Counted from the stretch's first letter, positions 35,752 through 46,844 are shown. The stretch: DNA of 64,000 nt from Lepas anatifera (GCA_034440635.1 JAOTON010000972.1:991001-1055000), one strand, 5' to 3'. Notes: generated by a model not told the origin, from the letters alone. Made by a program: numbers and translations.

Positions 35752-36021
35752 TTAACCATTTTCGATCCGAGACGATAAGTGTTTTCAACTGTATTTTGCT
35801 ATTATTATCACGATATATGTATCACTTAAGTGTTATATGTATCACTTATGTCTAAAGATGTTGTTCGTAACAATGAAACGTCCCATGTAATGGCCTTTAG
35901 TTCAGTTCTGCATCAATTTGACCAAGACGATAGACACTTAATTCGTAAGCTTGAGTCTCCTAACTCAAAAAGAACGAACGCTAAGTTCTCCGTCATTTTT
36001 AACGAAACTTTATGTTATATA

Positions 36022-36023
<2 letters not shown>

Positions 36024-36084
<61 letters not shown>
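36024..36084. repeat. (TA)n microsatellite, right
   Basis: About 30 TA units at the outer edge of the right inverted arm, mirroring 34077-34148. Confidence 0.95.
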
Positions 36085-36087
<3 letters not shown>

Positions 36088-36095
36088 TGAGCAGA

Positions 36096-36881
36096 CTAGA
36101 CTTGGGAGAAGTGGGACGCGGGAGAAGTGAGACAGAACAATTTTCTCACATCACGGGTACACATTTTGCCAGTTGACTCGTGCTCTACAACAACACTCCC
36201 AAATTATTATGATGCCATCTTTGCTCTCCAGTGAGCAGGCCCTGGTTTGGGATAAGGGAATCTATGCAAAACATAATTTATTTGGACAATGCTTCGAAAT
36301 TGGCCCCCAGGGGGAGAACTGAGACAGAGTCTATCATTTCAGAAATTATTTTACAGTTTGCTCGTTGCTGCTTTTTATTTCCCTTTTGATTTTAATCTAG
36401 TTTTGACCAATGTATGCAACGCAGCAATGGCAAGCACACTATCAGATGATTCAATTCAATTCGGGTGATTTGTGTTAGATGAAGGATTATTTAGCGGAAT
36501 TGTGGCCAAGGGAGAACTAGGACGGAGTCTGCCATTTCACAGATTCCTAAACACGGTGCTTTGTGGCGCAATATGCCAGCTAGGAACGGAAGGAATCTCA
36601 ATGCACGACACTAAATGCATTAATCGCCCGTCTAATTACCGACACACCACGATCATAATGGTACGGGAGATAAACGGGAACGTCGACCAAAGAACGCCGC
36701 AATGCAGCTACAATTGCTATTAAATTTGACAACTTAGGCAGCAGTTCGATAAAAATGGTCTTGCATCCTAATCAATAATTGCATCCTGACAATAATCCAG
36801 TTCAATAATATTGTCATTAGTTTCGATAAAGTTTCACATTTGAGACTGATTTGATATCCCAATTCTCTCCACTCTCCCCTA
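36096..36881. mobile_element. Element with GGGAGAAGTGGGAC ends and internal copies
   Basis: Left TTGGGAGAAGTGGGAC; right CTCTCCACTCTCCCCTA, an imperfect inverse. GAGAAGTGAGACAGAAC (36111 on), GGAGAACTGAGACAGAGTCT (36310) and GAGAACTAGGACGGAGTCTG (36510) repeat the terminal theme inside. Non-coding; structurally parallels 19377-21870 and 43821-44754. Confidence 0.5.
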
Positions 36882-36981
36882 CATTTTTTGCATAATACAG
36901 CTAAAACTTCAATAAAAAACTCATTGAACTGTATAACGGTTGCTCAAAGAAACAAATTCAGAAAACAAGCGCGTTGTTTAA

Positions 36982-37942
36982 CCCGCGCCCCACCGGGGTC
37001 CGGCGCCACCTTCGCCCCACGGGGGCCATCGATGGCCCCCTCTAACTCCGAAATATGGGCGTTAGCGCAAATCTGCAAAGTGCAATAGAAAGCTCGCGTA
37101 ATTAGTAACAAATTACTTGCATGTTTTAGTGCTCAGGTCAATGGTTTGACCTCCAGAGGTCAAATTAGGTCAAGATCGGCTATTTTCACTCAAATATGCA
37201 ATGATTAAGCAAACTGGGCATAACTCTTATGTCATTAGAGTATTGAGGCCTGGTAAGTACATTTGATAGCAAATTGCCAGTACTTTTTCCGCCATGTGGA
37301 ACGTAAAGACCTCCCGCCAGTGGTTTGACCGCCAGAGGTCACCTCGTGCCTATATGACCTGAGGTCACGAAGGTCAAGTGACCTTGCCGTATATCAAATG
37401 AAAGCCAGTGACAAGACAAACACGTGGTGTTTTTTCACCGCTCTAGCTCAATTAGGTCAAAGTTATTGTCAAAATACTGTTTTTGACCTCTGGTGACCTT
37501 GGATGACCTTGGAAAAGTCAGGGCAAATATGACCCCTGGGATCCGTGAAAGGGTGTCCAAAACGCTGTTCTGAGCAGTCTGAGTATTTGCAATCATTTTG
37601 TGACTTTTATATCATGAAATAGCTTCTCCTCATGCTTTTCCAATGGGAGGTCGTCGTGACCTGACCTCGGGCACGAAATCGAAAATCCCGGATATAACCT
37701 TTAGACCCTGGAGGGGTCATGAGTGTGGAAGTTTCAAATCGATCGACTTTGAAATGTAGCTCTTCAAGCTCTAAAGGTGAAGTGAGGTGACCTTGGTTGA
37801 CCTCGTCTGTGACCTGACCTTGGGTGACCCGGGGTAAAAATTTCGGATGATGGGAAAATGATGCGGGGGGCCTCAACCGGGTGCTGCGCCTCGTCTTTTT
37901 CTGCTATCCCAAAATCTTGGGCCATCATGCCCCCGTGGGCGG
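36982..37942. mobile_element. GGTCA-rich TTAA element (CCGCGCCCC ends)
   Basis: Flanked by TTAA (36978-36981, 37943-37946). It is colinear with, and inverted relative to, 24683-25703. Contains GGTCAATGGTTTGACCTCC and many GGTCA words. Confidence 0.85.
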
Positions 37943-37946
37943 TTAA

Positions 37947-38517
37947 GACAGAGGCTATCAAAATAGACCCCAAAATAATCAAATGAGGAATTATTGTTCA
38001 CGACAACACCTCCTAATGCACATGTACGGGCGTTAAATATTTAATTGTTGCGCACTTGGCTGGGAGCTCTTAACATCAAACGGCAACTCACTAAGTTCGA
38101 ATATGGACAGCATCTAATGATCTCTGAATATTCCGGCAATATTGAGCAGAGTTCTCGTTAGAGTCCTATCACGTATTAATTCATAAGCAAAGCCATGAGC
38201 TGTAACAAAGCCGCTTTAGCAGCACCGAAAAAACGCGTCTCGTTAGAGCATCGATGTGCCAAAACAAATGAGGAACGTGCTAAGACAATGTCCACGACAC
38301 AACGCTTCATATCACACGCTTTTCGAGTGACGTGAGACAGGGGTACTGAAGTACCCCCACTAAATTGCAAAACTAATGTGTCTCTTTCTTCCCTTTCTTC
38401 AGGGAAGAGGACATTGTCATGTCCATGATTGTCTTTTACACAAGGAGGGTCTGACGCCGGACCATTCTCTACAAAAGTCATGTGACCTAGACTTCTGAGT
38501 TCCACAGCTCCCAGGCA
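37947..38517. other. Intergenic, nothing recognised
   Basis: Unique-looking sequence between two TTAA elements. Confidence 0.35.
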
Positions 38518-38521
38518 TTAA

Positions 38522-39287
38522 CATGCGCCGGTAACAGGGTCCGCGCCACCTTCGCCTATACAGGAGAGTCGGTACCCGCCCCAACACCATCGCAGCAACA
38601 ATGTTAGATGGCAACAAGCAGCGCTGGCGACCTCGAGCTGTAATTAAATTTGAATTACAATTTTTGGCCAGATAACTTTTGAGGTAACTAGAAGTCAAAA
38701 TATCTCCGATCGAATGAAGCATATTATGACCTTGGTCATGTCAAATCCTAAAATCGACCTGACATAACGTAGCCAAGGCCAGTACCTTCAGGTCATAATG
38801 CAAATGGCACTTATGGCAATGTCACTTCAATGGCAAGTCCACCACGATGGTGTCAAAATTAATGTTCTATCGCCATTATTTTTAATGTTATCCAACTTAT
38901 CCAATTTCTGCATGCAGTTACAATTGACAGATCATGATGCTAGACTGCACCCAGGTCATTGATATAAAGTTTTTGTTCCCCCAAGGTATTGCTCTTGTTG
39001 ACATTGTTAGGGGATGTGAAGCTCAGATCGGTACATTAAGTCTGGATTTACTGTTGCGTCTCTAACATTGTTCGGGGTTAGATCACTTGACCTGGACTGG
39101 TGACCTGCCCGATATGACCCAAGATACCTTTACATAAGATATGACCTGGACCTTCAATACTGTCAGAAGTTACAAAAAGGACCAGATAAGACGTATACCA
39201 AGCATGGCGGCGCTCCGCGCTACCTTTTTGGTTCTCTGTGAAAACCCGACAATGGGGGCCCAAACAACCAGCCCGTACCGGCGCCTG
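38522..39287. mobile_element. GGTCA-rich TTAA element near the channel gene 3' end
   Basis: Flanked by TTAA (38518-38521, 39288-39291). Ends CATGCGCCGGTAACAGGG and CCGTACCGGCGCCTG. It lies 160 bp beyond the stop codon of the channel gene and so probably within or just past its 3' UTR. Confidence 0.75.
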
Positions 39288-39446
39288 TTAAGACTGGTAG
39301 CTCTGCGGCGTGAAGAGACGTGTCCCCAGGGCGGCCACACAACTCACAGCACTGTCCCTGTAGATTATAACGTCACATGCCAGGCGTCCGATTTGAAAGC
39401 AGTCCCGTTCACGGGCGTAACACGTCACTCGTACCTGCCGGCGCCC

Positions 39447-39686
39447 TCACGCCTGCGGGCCGTTGAAATAGAACACAATCCAGTACACCATGTTTAAGAT
39501 GACGAACGAGAGCGGGAAGAACACGCGGGAGAACCTGTCGACGAGGATGGCGCGGTGCCGCTGCTCTTGTGAGGTGTCGCGGAGGAAGGCCGACGGCTGC
39601 GGCAGCGCGGCGGCGAAGATGGCGCCGTTGTGGATGGAGGCGGCGTCCCGCGGGCCGTCGCTCATTGCCAGACCCTCGTTCTCTGG
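39447..39686 (-). CDS. Cys-loop chloride channel subunit, last exon (M4)
   Basis: Starts after CCACCAG in phase 0 with PENEGLAMSDGPRDAASIHN, the end of the M3-M4 cytoplasmic loop. It continues DRFSRVFFPLSFVILNMVYW into the fourth membrane helix and stops shortly after (FYFNGPQA, TGA at 39449-39447). DR.SR..FP..F...N..YW is the conserved start of M4 in pentameric ligand-gated channels. The very short C-terminal tail is usual. The loop is Ala-rich and the exon GC-rich. Confidence 0.9.
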   Translation of the reverse strand, partial: PENEGLAMSDGPRDAASIHNGAIFAAALPQPSAFLRDTSQEQRHRAILVDRFSRVFFPLSFVILNMVYWIVFYFNGPQA

Positions 39687-39886
39687 CTGGTGGTGTCAGC
39701 GGCTCGGGTAAGTGTGGGTCTGGGCTGGGGTGAACAAGTACAGTGGAGAGACACGCAAACGGATCACCTGATCGTATAACCACCGGAAAGCGAAGGCGGA
39801 AAAACAGAAACCGTGCGCACTGTGCACTGCGCAGGATTCAGAGGCCCCGCTATCATTTCACTCGCTTTGTTTGAAAAGTACCTCAC

Positions 39887-40069
39887 CTTGAGGTCGAGTG
39901 GGTTTCGGCGGCGCCGGACGGTAAGTCTCCGCCGGACGGAGCGAATACTGCGCCGCATCAAGGACTCGTCGGCGTCCACCAGGTCTCCCATGATGACGTT
40001 CACCATGGCGTACTCCATCAGTGAGAGGAACACGAATATGGTGCAGGCGTTCATAAACACGTCCACCGC
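39887..40069 (-). CDS. Cys-loop chloride channel subunit, M3 exon
   Basis: 183 nt, phase 0 at both ends, acceptor CACCTGCAG|GCG and donor CTCAAG|GTGAGG. Encodes AVDVFMNACTIFVFLSLMEY and AMVNVIMGD, the third membrane helix in its family form (KA.DV....C..FVF..L.E.A.VN). The start of the cytoplasmic loop follows, with an Arg-rich run (RRSIRSVRRRLTVRRRR). The MGD following M3 favours the histamine/pH-gated arthropod chloride channel group over glutamate-gated channels. Confidence 0.92.
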
Positions 40070-40394
40070 CTGCAGGTGCAACAGAGCTTAGCTATCGGGG
40101 AGTGGAGAGAACAGAAAAGGGGGCATGTCCAAAGGTAAGTACCAGAGGTCCACTGCTAACACACCAGCCTGGTGCAGGTTAATCCTTATTTGCATTGTGG
40201 GCTGACCTTTTATGTTTTACAGTTATAACCTCGTGCATTGTAGGAGTTCTTAACCTATTTTTCTTAAATGACCGGAGAGCAGTTCGCAGCAGAAAAAGGT
40301 ACTAAGTCGCATTGGAGCACGTTCGTATTCAAACACATATCGATTCGTGAAATGATTTTGAAAATAGTCTTTGAGCATCGCTAAGAAGATTTAT

Positions 40395-41732
40395 GCCCGT
40401 CACATTTTGGATTAGGTCAACATTGAGGACATGGCAGGTCAAAGGTGACAGGTTGGAGAAGGGTTTCTGGGCTTTAGCGTCTGACAGAAGTGAAGGTTGG
40501 AGAAGGGTTTCTGGGCTTTAGCGTCTGACAGAAGTGAGTTAGAATCAATTTGTTTGCACCATTCGTTTCCTCTCGTTACGGCAAAGCGAATGATGTATGA
40601 TATGACTATATTAGGTCACAACATAATGGTGTGACATAAGGTCAGTTCAAGGTCACCATCTGACCTAGCATGGTCAATATGCATATAATCGACTTGCAAT
40701 AATAATCCACCCGTAATAGTATCAAAATAAAAGCTTTATCATCATTTCCTGCAAAGTTATTGACTTCAGTCTGAACACCTGCTTAAGTCGTCCCAGATGA
40801 CATCTCAGAGGTCACAGGTCTAAACTTGCAACATGAACCTGGAAAGGGGCCTAGGGAACTACGAGATGGAGAATAGGAAGGAAGGTATTCTAAGCTGGAT
40901 CTACAAAAATGAGCCATTTTTTCGCTCAACTATTGTTTTCCAATGGGGCGGTCATACCTCAACCGTACCTGATCTTAGATCATCGATATAAACAAATCTC
41001 GAAATATATTTTGTACTCTCCGGGGGACTCATGTGGTGAGTTTCACATGGATAGGTTCACCCTGTTCTCACTTATGCTAAGTTAAAGGGAATGTGGCACC
41101 TTCACAACGTGATTTTAACTGATATAGCCAAGTTGTAAAGCAGGTCGGAAAACCCGGTTCTCCATATTTCATTTGTCTTGGAACTCGATATTTCCGTAAG
41201 AAAAAAGCTAAAACCTACCTGACACCAGCCCCCTCAGCCCCGTCGCCGGCAGCCATTGTTGTGAGCTGCTGGTGTGACGCATATGCTGACGTCACGATGA
41301 GCATCAGCCAATCGAAGCCCTTGAAGCGTTTCAAGTATGGTAGTGGTTGCCAGATCGTGACATCATCCACATGCTGATATTTATTTCTTTTTCTAGGGAG
41401 TATTTTTAAAACCAAATATTGAGCTTATTGTACATTTTTCAGGAAGTCATGAGTGGTTTCATTATTTTTTTACTAAAAGTACGCCTAATAACACTAAATT
41501 CCGGATTCTACCAAGGTGCCACATTCCCTTTAAACATTTTTTTGGGGGCGAGGTCACTTGATCTGCACTGGTAACCTGACCTGAGATGATCCAGCCTTAA
41601 TGTGCTTAGAAAAGTTGCAAAATTGATGAAAGATAGGGTGTGGAAAGCATGGCGGCGCCTAACGCCACCGCTTTTTGGTGCCATCGGAAAAAAGCCCGAC
41701 GGGAGTGTCCAAACACCCCCCCGGGACGAGGG
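40395..41732. mobile_element. GGTCA-rich element with TTAT flanks, hosting a nested MITE
   Basis: Flanked by TTAT (40391-40394, 41733-41736). The right end is CACCCCCCCGGGACGAGGG. Colinear stretches with the CACGCGC elements, such as ATAGGTTCACCCTGTTC followed by CTTATGCTA. Interrupted by the 434-bp MITE at 41096-41529. Contains a tandem 50-bp duplication near 40452-40535 (GGTTGGAGAAGGGTTTCTGG). Confidence 0.65.
41096..41529. mobile_element. AGGGAATGTGGCACC MITE, copy 1
   Basis: Terminal AGGGAATGTGGCACCTT and inverse, flanked by TTAA (41092-41095, 41530-41533). The related element at 23300-23330 shows the uninterrupted target. A conserved core at 41274-41332 has TGACGTCA and CAGCCAATC. Copy 2 (46899-47345) is inverted. 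Confidence 0.9.
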
Positions 41733-41827
41733 TTATAGAACTTGAAATTGCACATTGGTGCAAAGCAGCTATATATCTGATGAACATATGATACGCAGGG
41801 CCGACATCAGAGGCAGCGATTCCTCAC

Positions 41828-42057
41828 CTTGATGTAAGAGACGGGCGGGAGCGACTTCTGCGAGTTGGCGTGCTGCGTCGATAACGTTAGCAGAGACGTC
41901 ACGCCCAGGGTGACCCGTGCCGGAACCGCCTCCGGGCGTATCCAGAACGAGATCCACGACATGATGACGATCAGGCACGTCGGGATGTACGTGTGGAAGA
42001 GGTAGTAGCCCAGACGACGCTTAAAGGTGAACACCACCTCAACGCAGGTGAAGCTCC
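41828..42057 (-). CDS. Cys-loop chloride channel subunit, M1-M2 exon
   Basis: 230 nt, acceptor GTCTGCAG|GG (phase 1) and donor ATCAAG|GTGAGG (phase 0). Encodes SFTCVEVVFTFKRRLGYYLF, completing the second extracellular disulfide. Then M1 (HTYIPTCLIVIMSWISFWI) and the pore helix M2 (PARVTLGVTSLLTLSTQ), ending SLPPVSYIK. The PAR at the cytoplasmic end of M2 is the anion-selectivity signature. KRRLGYY.FHTYIPT and HA.SQ.SLPPVSY resemble arthropod histamine- and pH-gated chloride channels. No stop or frameshift, so probably functional. Confidence 0.95.
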
Positions 42058-42099
42058 CTGCAGACAGTCCACGAGACATACACAAATATTGGTTTTATT

Positions 42100-42470
42100 T
42101 ATTTTTGGCATACAAGATACATTAAAAATGTGTAGGTAGGTAAGTTGAGCATCACTATATGTATGGAACTTTCTGAAAAAAAAAATTTTAAGAAACCGTG
42201 TGTTAAATAATGCTACGTTATTTAGAATCAGCAACTGTTGAAAACATCCCATTTCATTTTTGTTTGTGAGGCGTACGGGGTTCACAGACGTGAGGTTTTA
42301 CAATGCTGGGAGACAGTAGCCCTAATGCAGTTTATACACTTTTATTAGCTACAGTGCCACGGTTGAGTTTGTCCGAGCAAGTAAGAAAGTGGACTGAGGC
42401 ACGAACAGCTGTTGTTGTCTTCTCCTGTACACAACTTCCTTTTTTATAACGCGAAACTCAGCGTTCAGTC
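42100..42470. other. Channel intron, nothing recognised
   Basis: AT-rich intron sequence; no repeat boundary seen. Confidence 0.3.
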
Positions 42471-42477
42471 TGCGTGC

Positions 42478-42715
42478 CTCACTCTCATCCTGGATTGGCG
42501 GCCGATTGGCAGTTACGGCCGTTTAAAGCATCCCGCTGTGATTGGTCCTTCAGAATAGATGTGCCTCTGCTGCCATGGTGTTACCATAATACCCACCCAG
42601 TCCGTGATGAGTGTGTTATCACGTGGTCTGTGACGTCACCTTTGCCAAGTGCTACGACTAATGAGAGTGGTGCTGAGGGGTGTGGCGGTAACTGGGAGCA
42701 CGTTCCGTGAACAAA
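42478..42715. promoter_or_regulatory. Intronic CCAAT/CRE cluster, candidate promoter or enhancer
   Basis: Three ATTGG (inverted CCAAT) boxes within about 60 bp (GGATTGGCGG, CGATTGGCAG, TGATTGGTCC), followed about 85 bp on by GTGACGTCACC, a full cAMP-response palindrome. GC-rich relative to its flanks. This is motif evidence only. Confidence 0.3.
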
Positions 42716-42892
42716 GTGAGTCTAACTTCGGTGCACTAAAAAGTGAAGCGTGAAAAATAAATCGCGGAAATACATCGCAAGATGATCTATTTCTTCCGTA
42801 GTCATCCTCAAAAGCAAATTATGATGCAATTTATATCATTTCTTAATGACGACAGGCAAGCTTCGTCTTCCTAGACATTGAGTGGCTCATTT

Positions 42893-43112
42893 GTGGGCGG
42901 ATTCAGGATTGCCGATTGGGAGGGGGTCACATGGTCAGGGAAGGGAGCCTCATCCGGACCAGGTGACACTTTTTGACGGCAAGCCCTAGGGGTGGTGGGA
43001 AGTGACATTTCAGGGGCGCCATCGACCTTTTAGGGAGCACCCTAAGCATTTCAGGAGGTGCCGGGGTCAATGGGGGAAAGTGTCCACTTCCCCCCCTGTA
43101 TCCGCCTATAGG
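42893..43112. mobile_element. Decayed GGATCC-family MITE
   Basis: GTGGGCGGATTCAGGATTG at the left and CCTGTATCCGCCTATA at the right, with internal GGGGCGCC and TTTTAGGGAGC repeats. Confidence 0.5.
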
Positions 43113-43313
43113 TTAGTCAGGACTTTTCTTTGCATAAGAGAGTCATCTCTCTGTCATTTCCCCATTTCTTTGGACGTCCGGCTACTTGACCGCCCTTGTG
43201 GAATGTGGATAAATATGGACCTAGAAAAGGCGTGAGTTAAAGTGGGATTTAAACTTCTGTACGTGTTTTCAATTATTTCCTTCAAAGCGGGAATAATTAG
43301 TGGCGGCTACAAG

Positions 43314-43636
43314 CATTGGCAGACGCGGAGGATGGGGTATTCGGGCCATGGCCACCCAAAGTGCTGGAAGGAGGGGGGCAAACTATCTTTTGGCCCCCAA
43401 AGACCGGATAAATTAAAAAGGTGTTTACACTAGGTCTGTCGAGCAACAATTAAACCTTCGCTCCCACCTCCCCCCACCCCAGGAGAGCGATCATGTACTT
43501 GGAGAGGTAGCTTATCCTAGGTCTGCCCAGCACCCAAATCGCACGTCCCACCCCATTCCACCCACCCCCCTCCCACAGGAGGAGAGGTAGACATGGGTTT
43601 GACCCCTCCCAAAACTTGGGTCTGCGTCTGCCTCTG
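43314..43636. mobile_element. hAT MITE, GGCGGACGCAGG family, copy 2
   Basis: Ends CATTGGCAGACGCGG and CTGCGTCTGCCTCTG, perfect 8-bp duplication GCTACAAG (43306-43313, 43637-43644). Homologous along its length to 32205-32510. Confidence 0.9.
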
Positions 43637-43820
43637 GCTACAAGGTGGGGCCGAGGAGGCTAAAGTATTCCCCGAAAATTATGAGCGCCCTCAGTATTCA
43701 CGTAAAGGTTGTTGAATGTAAATGTGGGGAGTAGGGTTGAGCCCTCTAACACACTCAAAATGAAAATCCGGATCCGCTACTGGGATTATTGAAGTCATAT
43801 CATCCCACACATGTGTATGT

Positions 43821-44754
43821 AGGGGAGACCAGGGCAAAACGGACTTTGGGGCAAAACGAATTTTCGCTATTTCGGTATGTTACTGGTGTTTCTATCTGGA
43901 TTTTTGAAGATGAACCACTGCTTTAGATAAAGGACGTCAGAATATAGCGTGTATATCGTCAGTTAGCGGCATGATTTCGACGCGGGCTGGCTGGAGAGGA
44001 TTTTCATGTAAGTATTACGATATTTACTAGTTTTGAATCCTCGTTTTTTCAAGTGACAAACTGAGTTCAGTTCTGATGGTGATATGTCTGAATAAGTGAC
44101 AGTGTAGGCTTACGGTAAGGGTAATTTCAAATCTCAAAGTGTGCTATTTTTTCCGACACTTAAAAACTTGAATCGGAGTGGCTATGGGGCAAAACGAAAG
44201 GGGCAAAATGTAATGGTGTTAAATGTTTTGATGGTCTGGTTTACCCCAATCACTTAGGATAATGTGCTATGTAGTTTGCTACTGTTAAAATGTCAAAGAA
44301 ACAGCGAGAAAACAAGGCAGGGGCGGGTCCAGGTTGGGGGGCAGTCTTGTGCCAAAATGAAAGCAGGTTAAAATTTTCCCAGAGTTAATAGATGTTGACG
44401 CTTTAACGAAAATATGATGTTTTTCGCCATATTACCCAGGTTGCCAGGGATGTGGATTTATATATCTTTTGGGGGTGCCCGGGCAAAGTCCAATGACAGC
44501 AGGACATTCCGTCTCCGTTTTGTCCCTTCCTGAAAACTATTATGCCCCATGTTTGGGGCAAAACGGACAAAAAACATTAGCTTATATATTTTACTGCCAT
44601 GTTTTTCCAAATTAATTTTTTAGTTGATACTTTCACATTAGAGACACAATACATAAGGCTACGTCAGCGTGCATAGCTCAAAATTGTCGGCCCGCTATTG
44701 AGCTTGCTATGTTAGAAAAACACTTAGGGTGTCCGTTTTGCCCTGGTCTCTCCT
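43821..44754. mobile_element. Element with AGACCAGGGCAAAACGGAC ends and internal copies
   Basis: The TIR reads GTAGGGGAGACCAGGGCAAA at the left and its near-exact inverse at the right (GCCCTGGTCTCTCCTAC). GGGGCAAAACG is repeated internally near 43848, 44186, 44200 and 44564, plus the inverse near 44519. No transposase. Confidence 0.75.
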
Positions 44755-45046
44755 ACATAAACCTTGGATAGCCTAGATAAAGGTCTGGGCGCCATCTGGT
44801 ACCTTATGCAAACTGTAAATTGTCTAGAGCCGAGACACTGAACTTCTGGTGAAAATCCCAGGAATTAGGTATCTGTACATGTTGAGTCAAGTAGAGTCGC
44901 AAATTCATGATTTTTGCAGAATGGTAATCCTGTGTCGCTAAAATCGCTCATCCCCTAAAAAAACACCGTCCACACCGTAATTCCCCTTGGGAAAGTTGTA
45001 TTTTGCACAGACATAATGCTCTATCCAAAGCAGTTTATTCTACTCA
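44755..45046. other. Channel intron, nothing recognised
   Basis: Short unique stretch. Confidence 0.3.
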
Positions 45047-45050
45047 TTAA

Positions 45051-45440
45051 CCTTCGCACTGGTGGAGGTACTTCTTACCCCCATAAGGTTTTCCCAAGCT
45101 GGCCCGAAAACGGCAGCGTTCAGCGCCACCGTACTTGGAATAGCTGTCTCCTGATCCTTTTTGACACATCTTATGTACATTCCAAGTCAAGGCCATCTCA
45201 GGTCAGGTAACTAGCCCAGGTGAAGTGACCTCACCTCCAAAAGCGTTTTACGTGGCAAAAGCGAATCTCAGATCTACCGATCTGAAATTCACATTTCCCG
45301 ACACATAGTAAGGCCAACGAGTGCGAGAATATGCAGCAACAGATGTTTCACACCGATGACCTAGGGTCATGCACGGGCCAATACCTCCCTATTTTAAGCT
45401 TACGCGAAAATGTTGAAATGTCTTGATATTTTTGTTGTTG
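45051..45440. mobile_element. Partial GGTCA-rich TTAA element
   Basis: Begins after TTAA 45047-45050 with CCTTCGCACTGGTGGAGG and has the GGCAGCGTTCAGCGCCACCG hairpin and TGACCTCACCTCC words. The right end was not found; it fades out before the next element. Confidence 0.5.
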
Positions 45441-45649
45441 CATAAGCTGGCAGCATCAGCATTTCGTCCCCAGCACTCTGGATTTTCTTGAGCTGGGGGA
45501 CCAATGCACTTCGCGTGCAAACGGTTGACTTGTCCTTCATTAGAACCCGACTTTCACTACAAATAATCATAACCCCTTATCATGAGTATCGAAAGCTGGG
45601 GGATAGAATTTTGCGACTCGACTTAAGTTTTTTTGCATTCTATACTTAT

Positions 45650-46844
45650 CCTTCGCCCGGGTGGGGGTCTTTTTTAGACTCCCCCTCGGGTTTTTCCGAA
45701 GTGACCAAAAAAACGGCGGCGCGCAGCGCCGCCAATCTTGGTCTAGCTGTTCCTTCATCATTTTTACATCTTTCCTGAAAATTTTGGCTCAAGGTCATAT
45801 CAGGCCAGGCCACCAGGCCAGGTGAAGTGACCTCACCTCAAAAATACTTAGGACCGCATAACTAAAAGAAGGGTTAATCGATCAAGTTGAAACTCATACC
45901 ACATATTGGGCCCACCTGGAGCTACAACATTTGTTCCGGGATTTTTGATATTGGTGACCTAAGGTCATGTGCAGAGCATGACCTCCCCATTGTCAATACA
46001 TGGGGAAAATCACGAAATGAGCTTTTCTCAGTAAGTATGGATGGAATCAACTTCAAACATCGGTTGTGACTTGCCCTTAGCCCATTTCTGAAGCTGATAC
46101 CAAAATTTTTGACTTGTGACCTTTAAAAGGTCACCTTAGGTCAAATAAGCATTTTTTGATGTTTTTCTCTATAAATTTTGAATAAACTAAGATAGAGCTT
46201 TTATTTTGTCACCAAAGTGTTTGTATAGTCACTGAAAGTCAAATGATATACATCATGACTATACCAGGTCAAGTTGGGTCAGACCGTTGACCTGGGTCAG
46301 GTCAAATTCTTAAATTTGACCTGGCATAGCAATATCATATATCATTCGATTTGTATTGACGAGAGGATTGCAATGGTACATACACTATGGCTGTATCTTG
46401 TTTGGTTTGGAAGCTATTAGCGAAAAAGTAAACGCCCTTATGCATGGGTGGCTATGGACATTCCCAAGAATATGCCCAATATTTAGTGACCTGTAGCTCC
46501 CTAGGCTTTGACCTGACACGAAAATGAATGCCACTGTAATGAAAGCGCATCTCAAGAGCTTTCGAATGGTGTTAAAACAATGTTTCCAGCTATCATAGTT
46601 TCTGAGATATATGAGGTTTTCTTAGTACACCTCATATTAGCGATTTTGACCTGTTTTGACCTCTGGTGACCTTGATATTGACCTGACAAGAAAAATGACC
46701 GAAGTATTTTCGATATCATTTTCGAAGAGCTTTCGATTGCCGTTTTGCGCTTTTTTCTAGCTCTCTTAGTTTTTGAGATCGTGGGGGTCTTTTTTAGCCC
46801 CCCACCAGGGCGAAGGTGGCTCGTACCCGCCAGCGGGGCAAGGG
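45650..46844 (-). mobile_element. GGTCA-rich element, reverse copy of 7697-8881
   Basis: Flanked by TTAT (45646-45649, 46845-46848). It is almost the mirror image of 7697-8881 throughout (TAGACTCCCCCTCGGG; GGCGGCGCGCAGCGCCGCC; GGGCGAAGGTGGCTCGTACC). Confidence 0.85.

Larger units (their letters stand above)
34149..36023. mobile_element. Foldback unit with inverted arms around a Penelope-like endonuclease
   Basis: The left arm 34149-34463 is the reverse complement of 35045-35075 plus 35756-36023; CGTCTCGGATCGAAAATGG at 34412-34430 reappears inverted at 35757-35775. Between the arms lies a GIY-YIG coding fragment. The right arm is split at a TTAA by the element at 35080-35751, while the left arm keeps the unbroken site. 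Both outer ends merge into (TA)n. The arms share a short frame (ETSHAMAFSSVLHQFDQDD) with no known domain. Confidence 0.75.
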
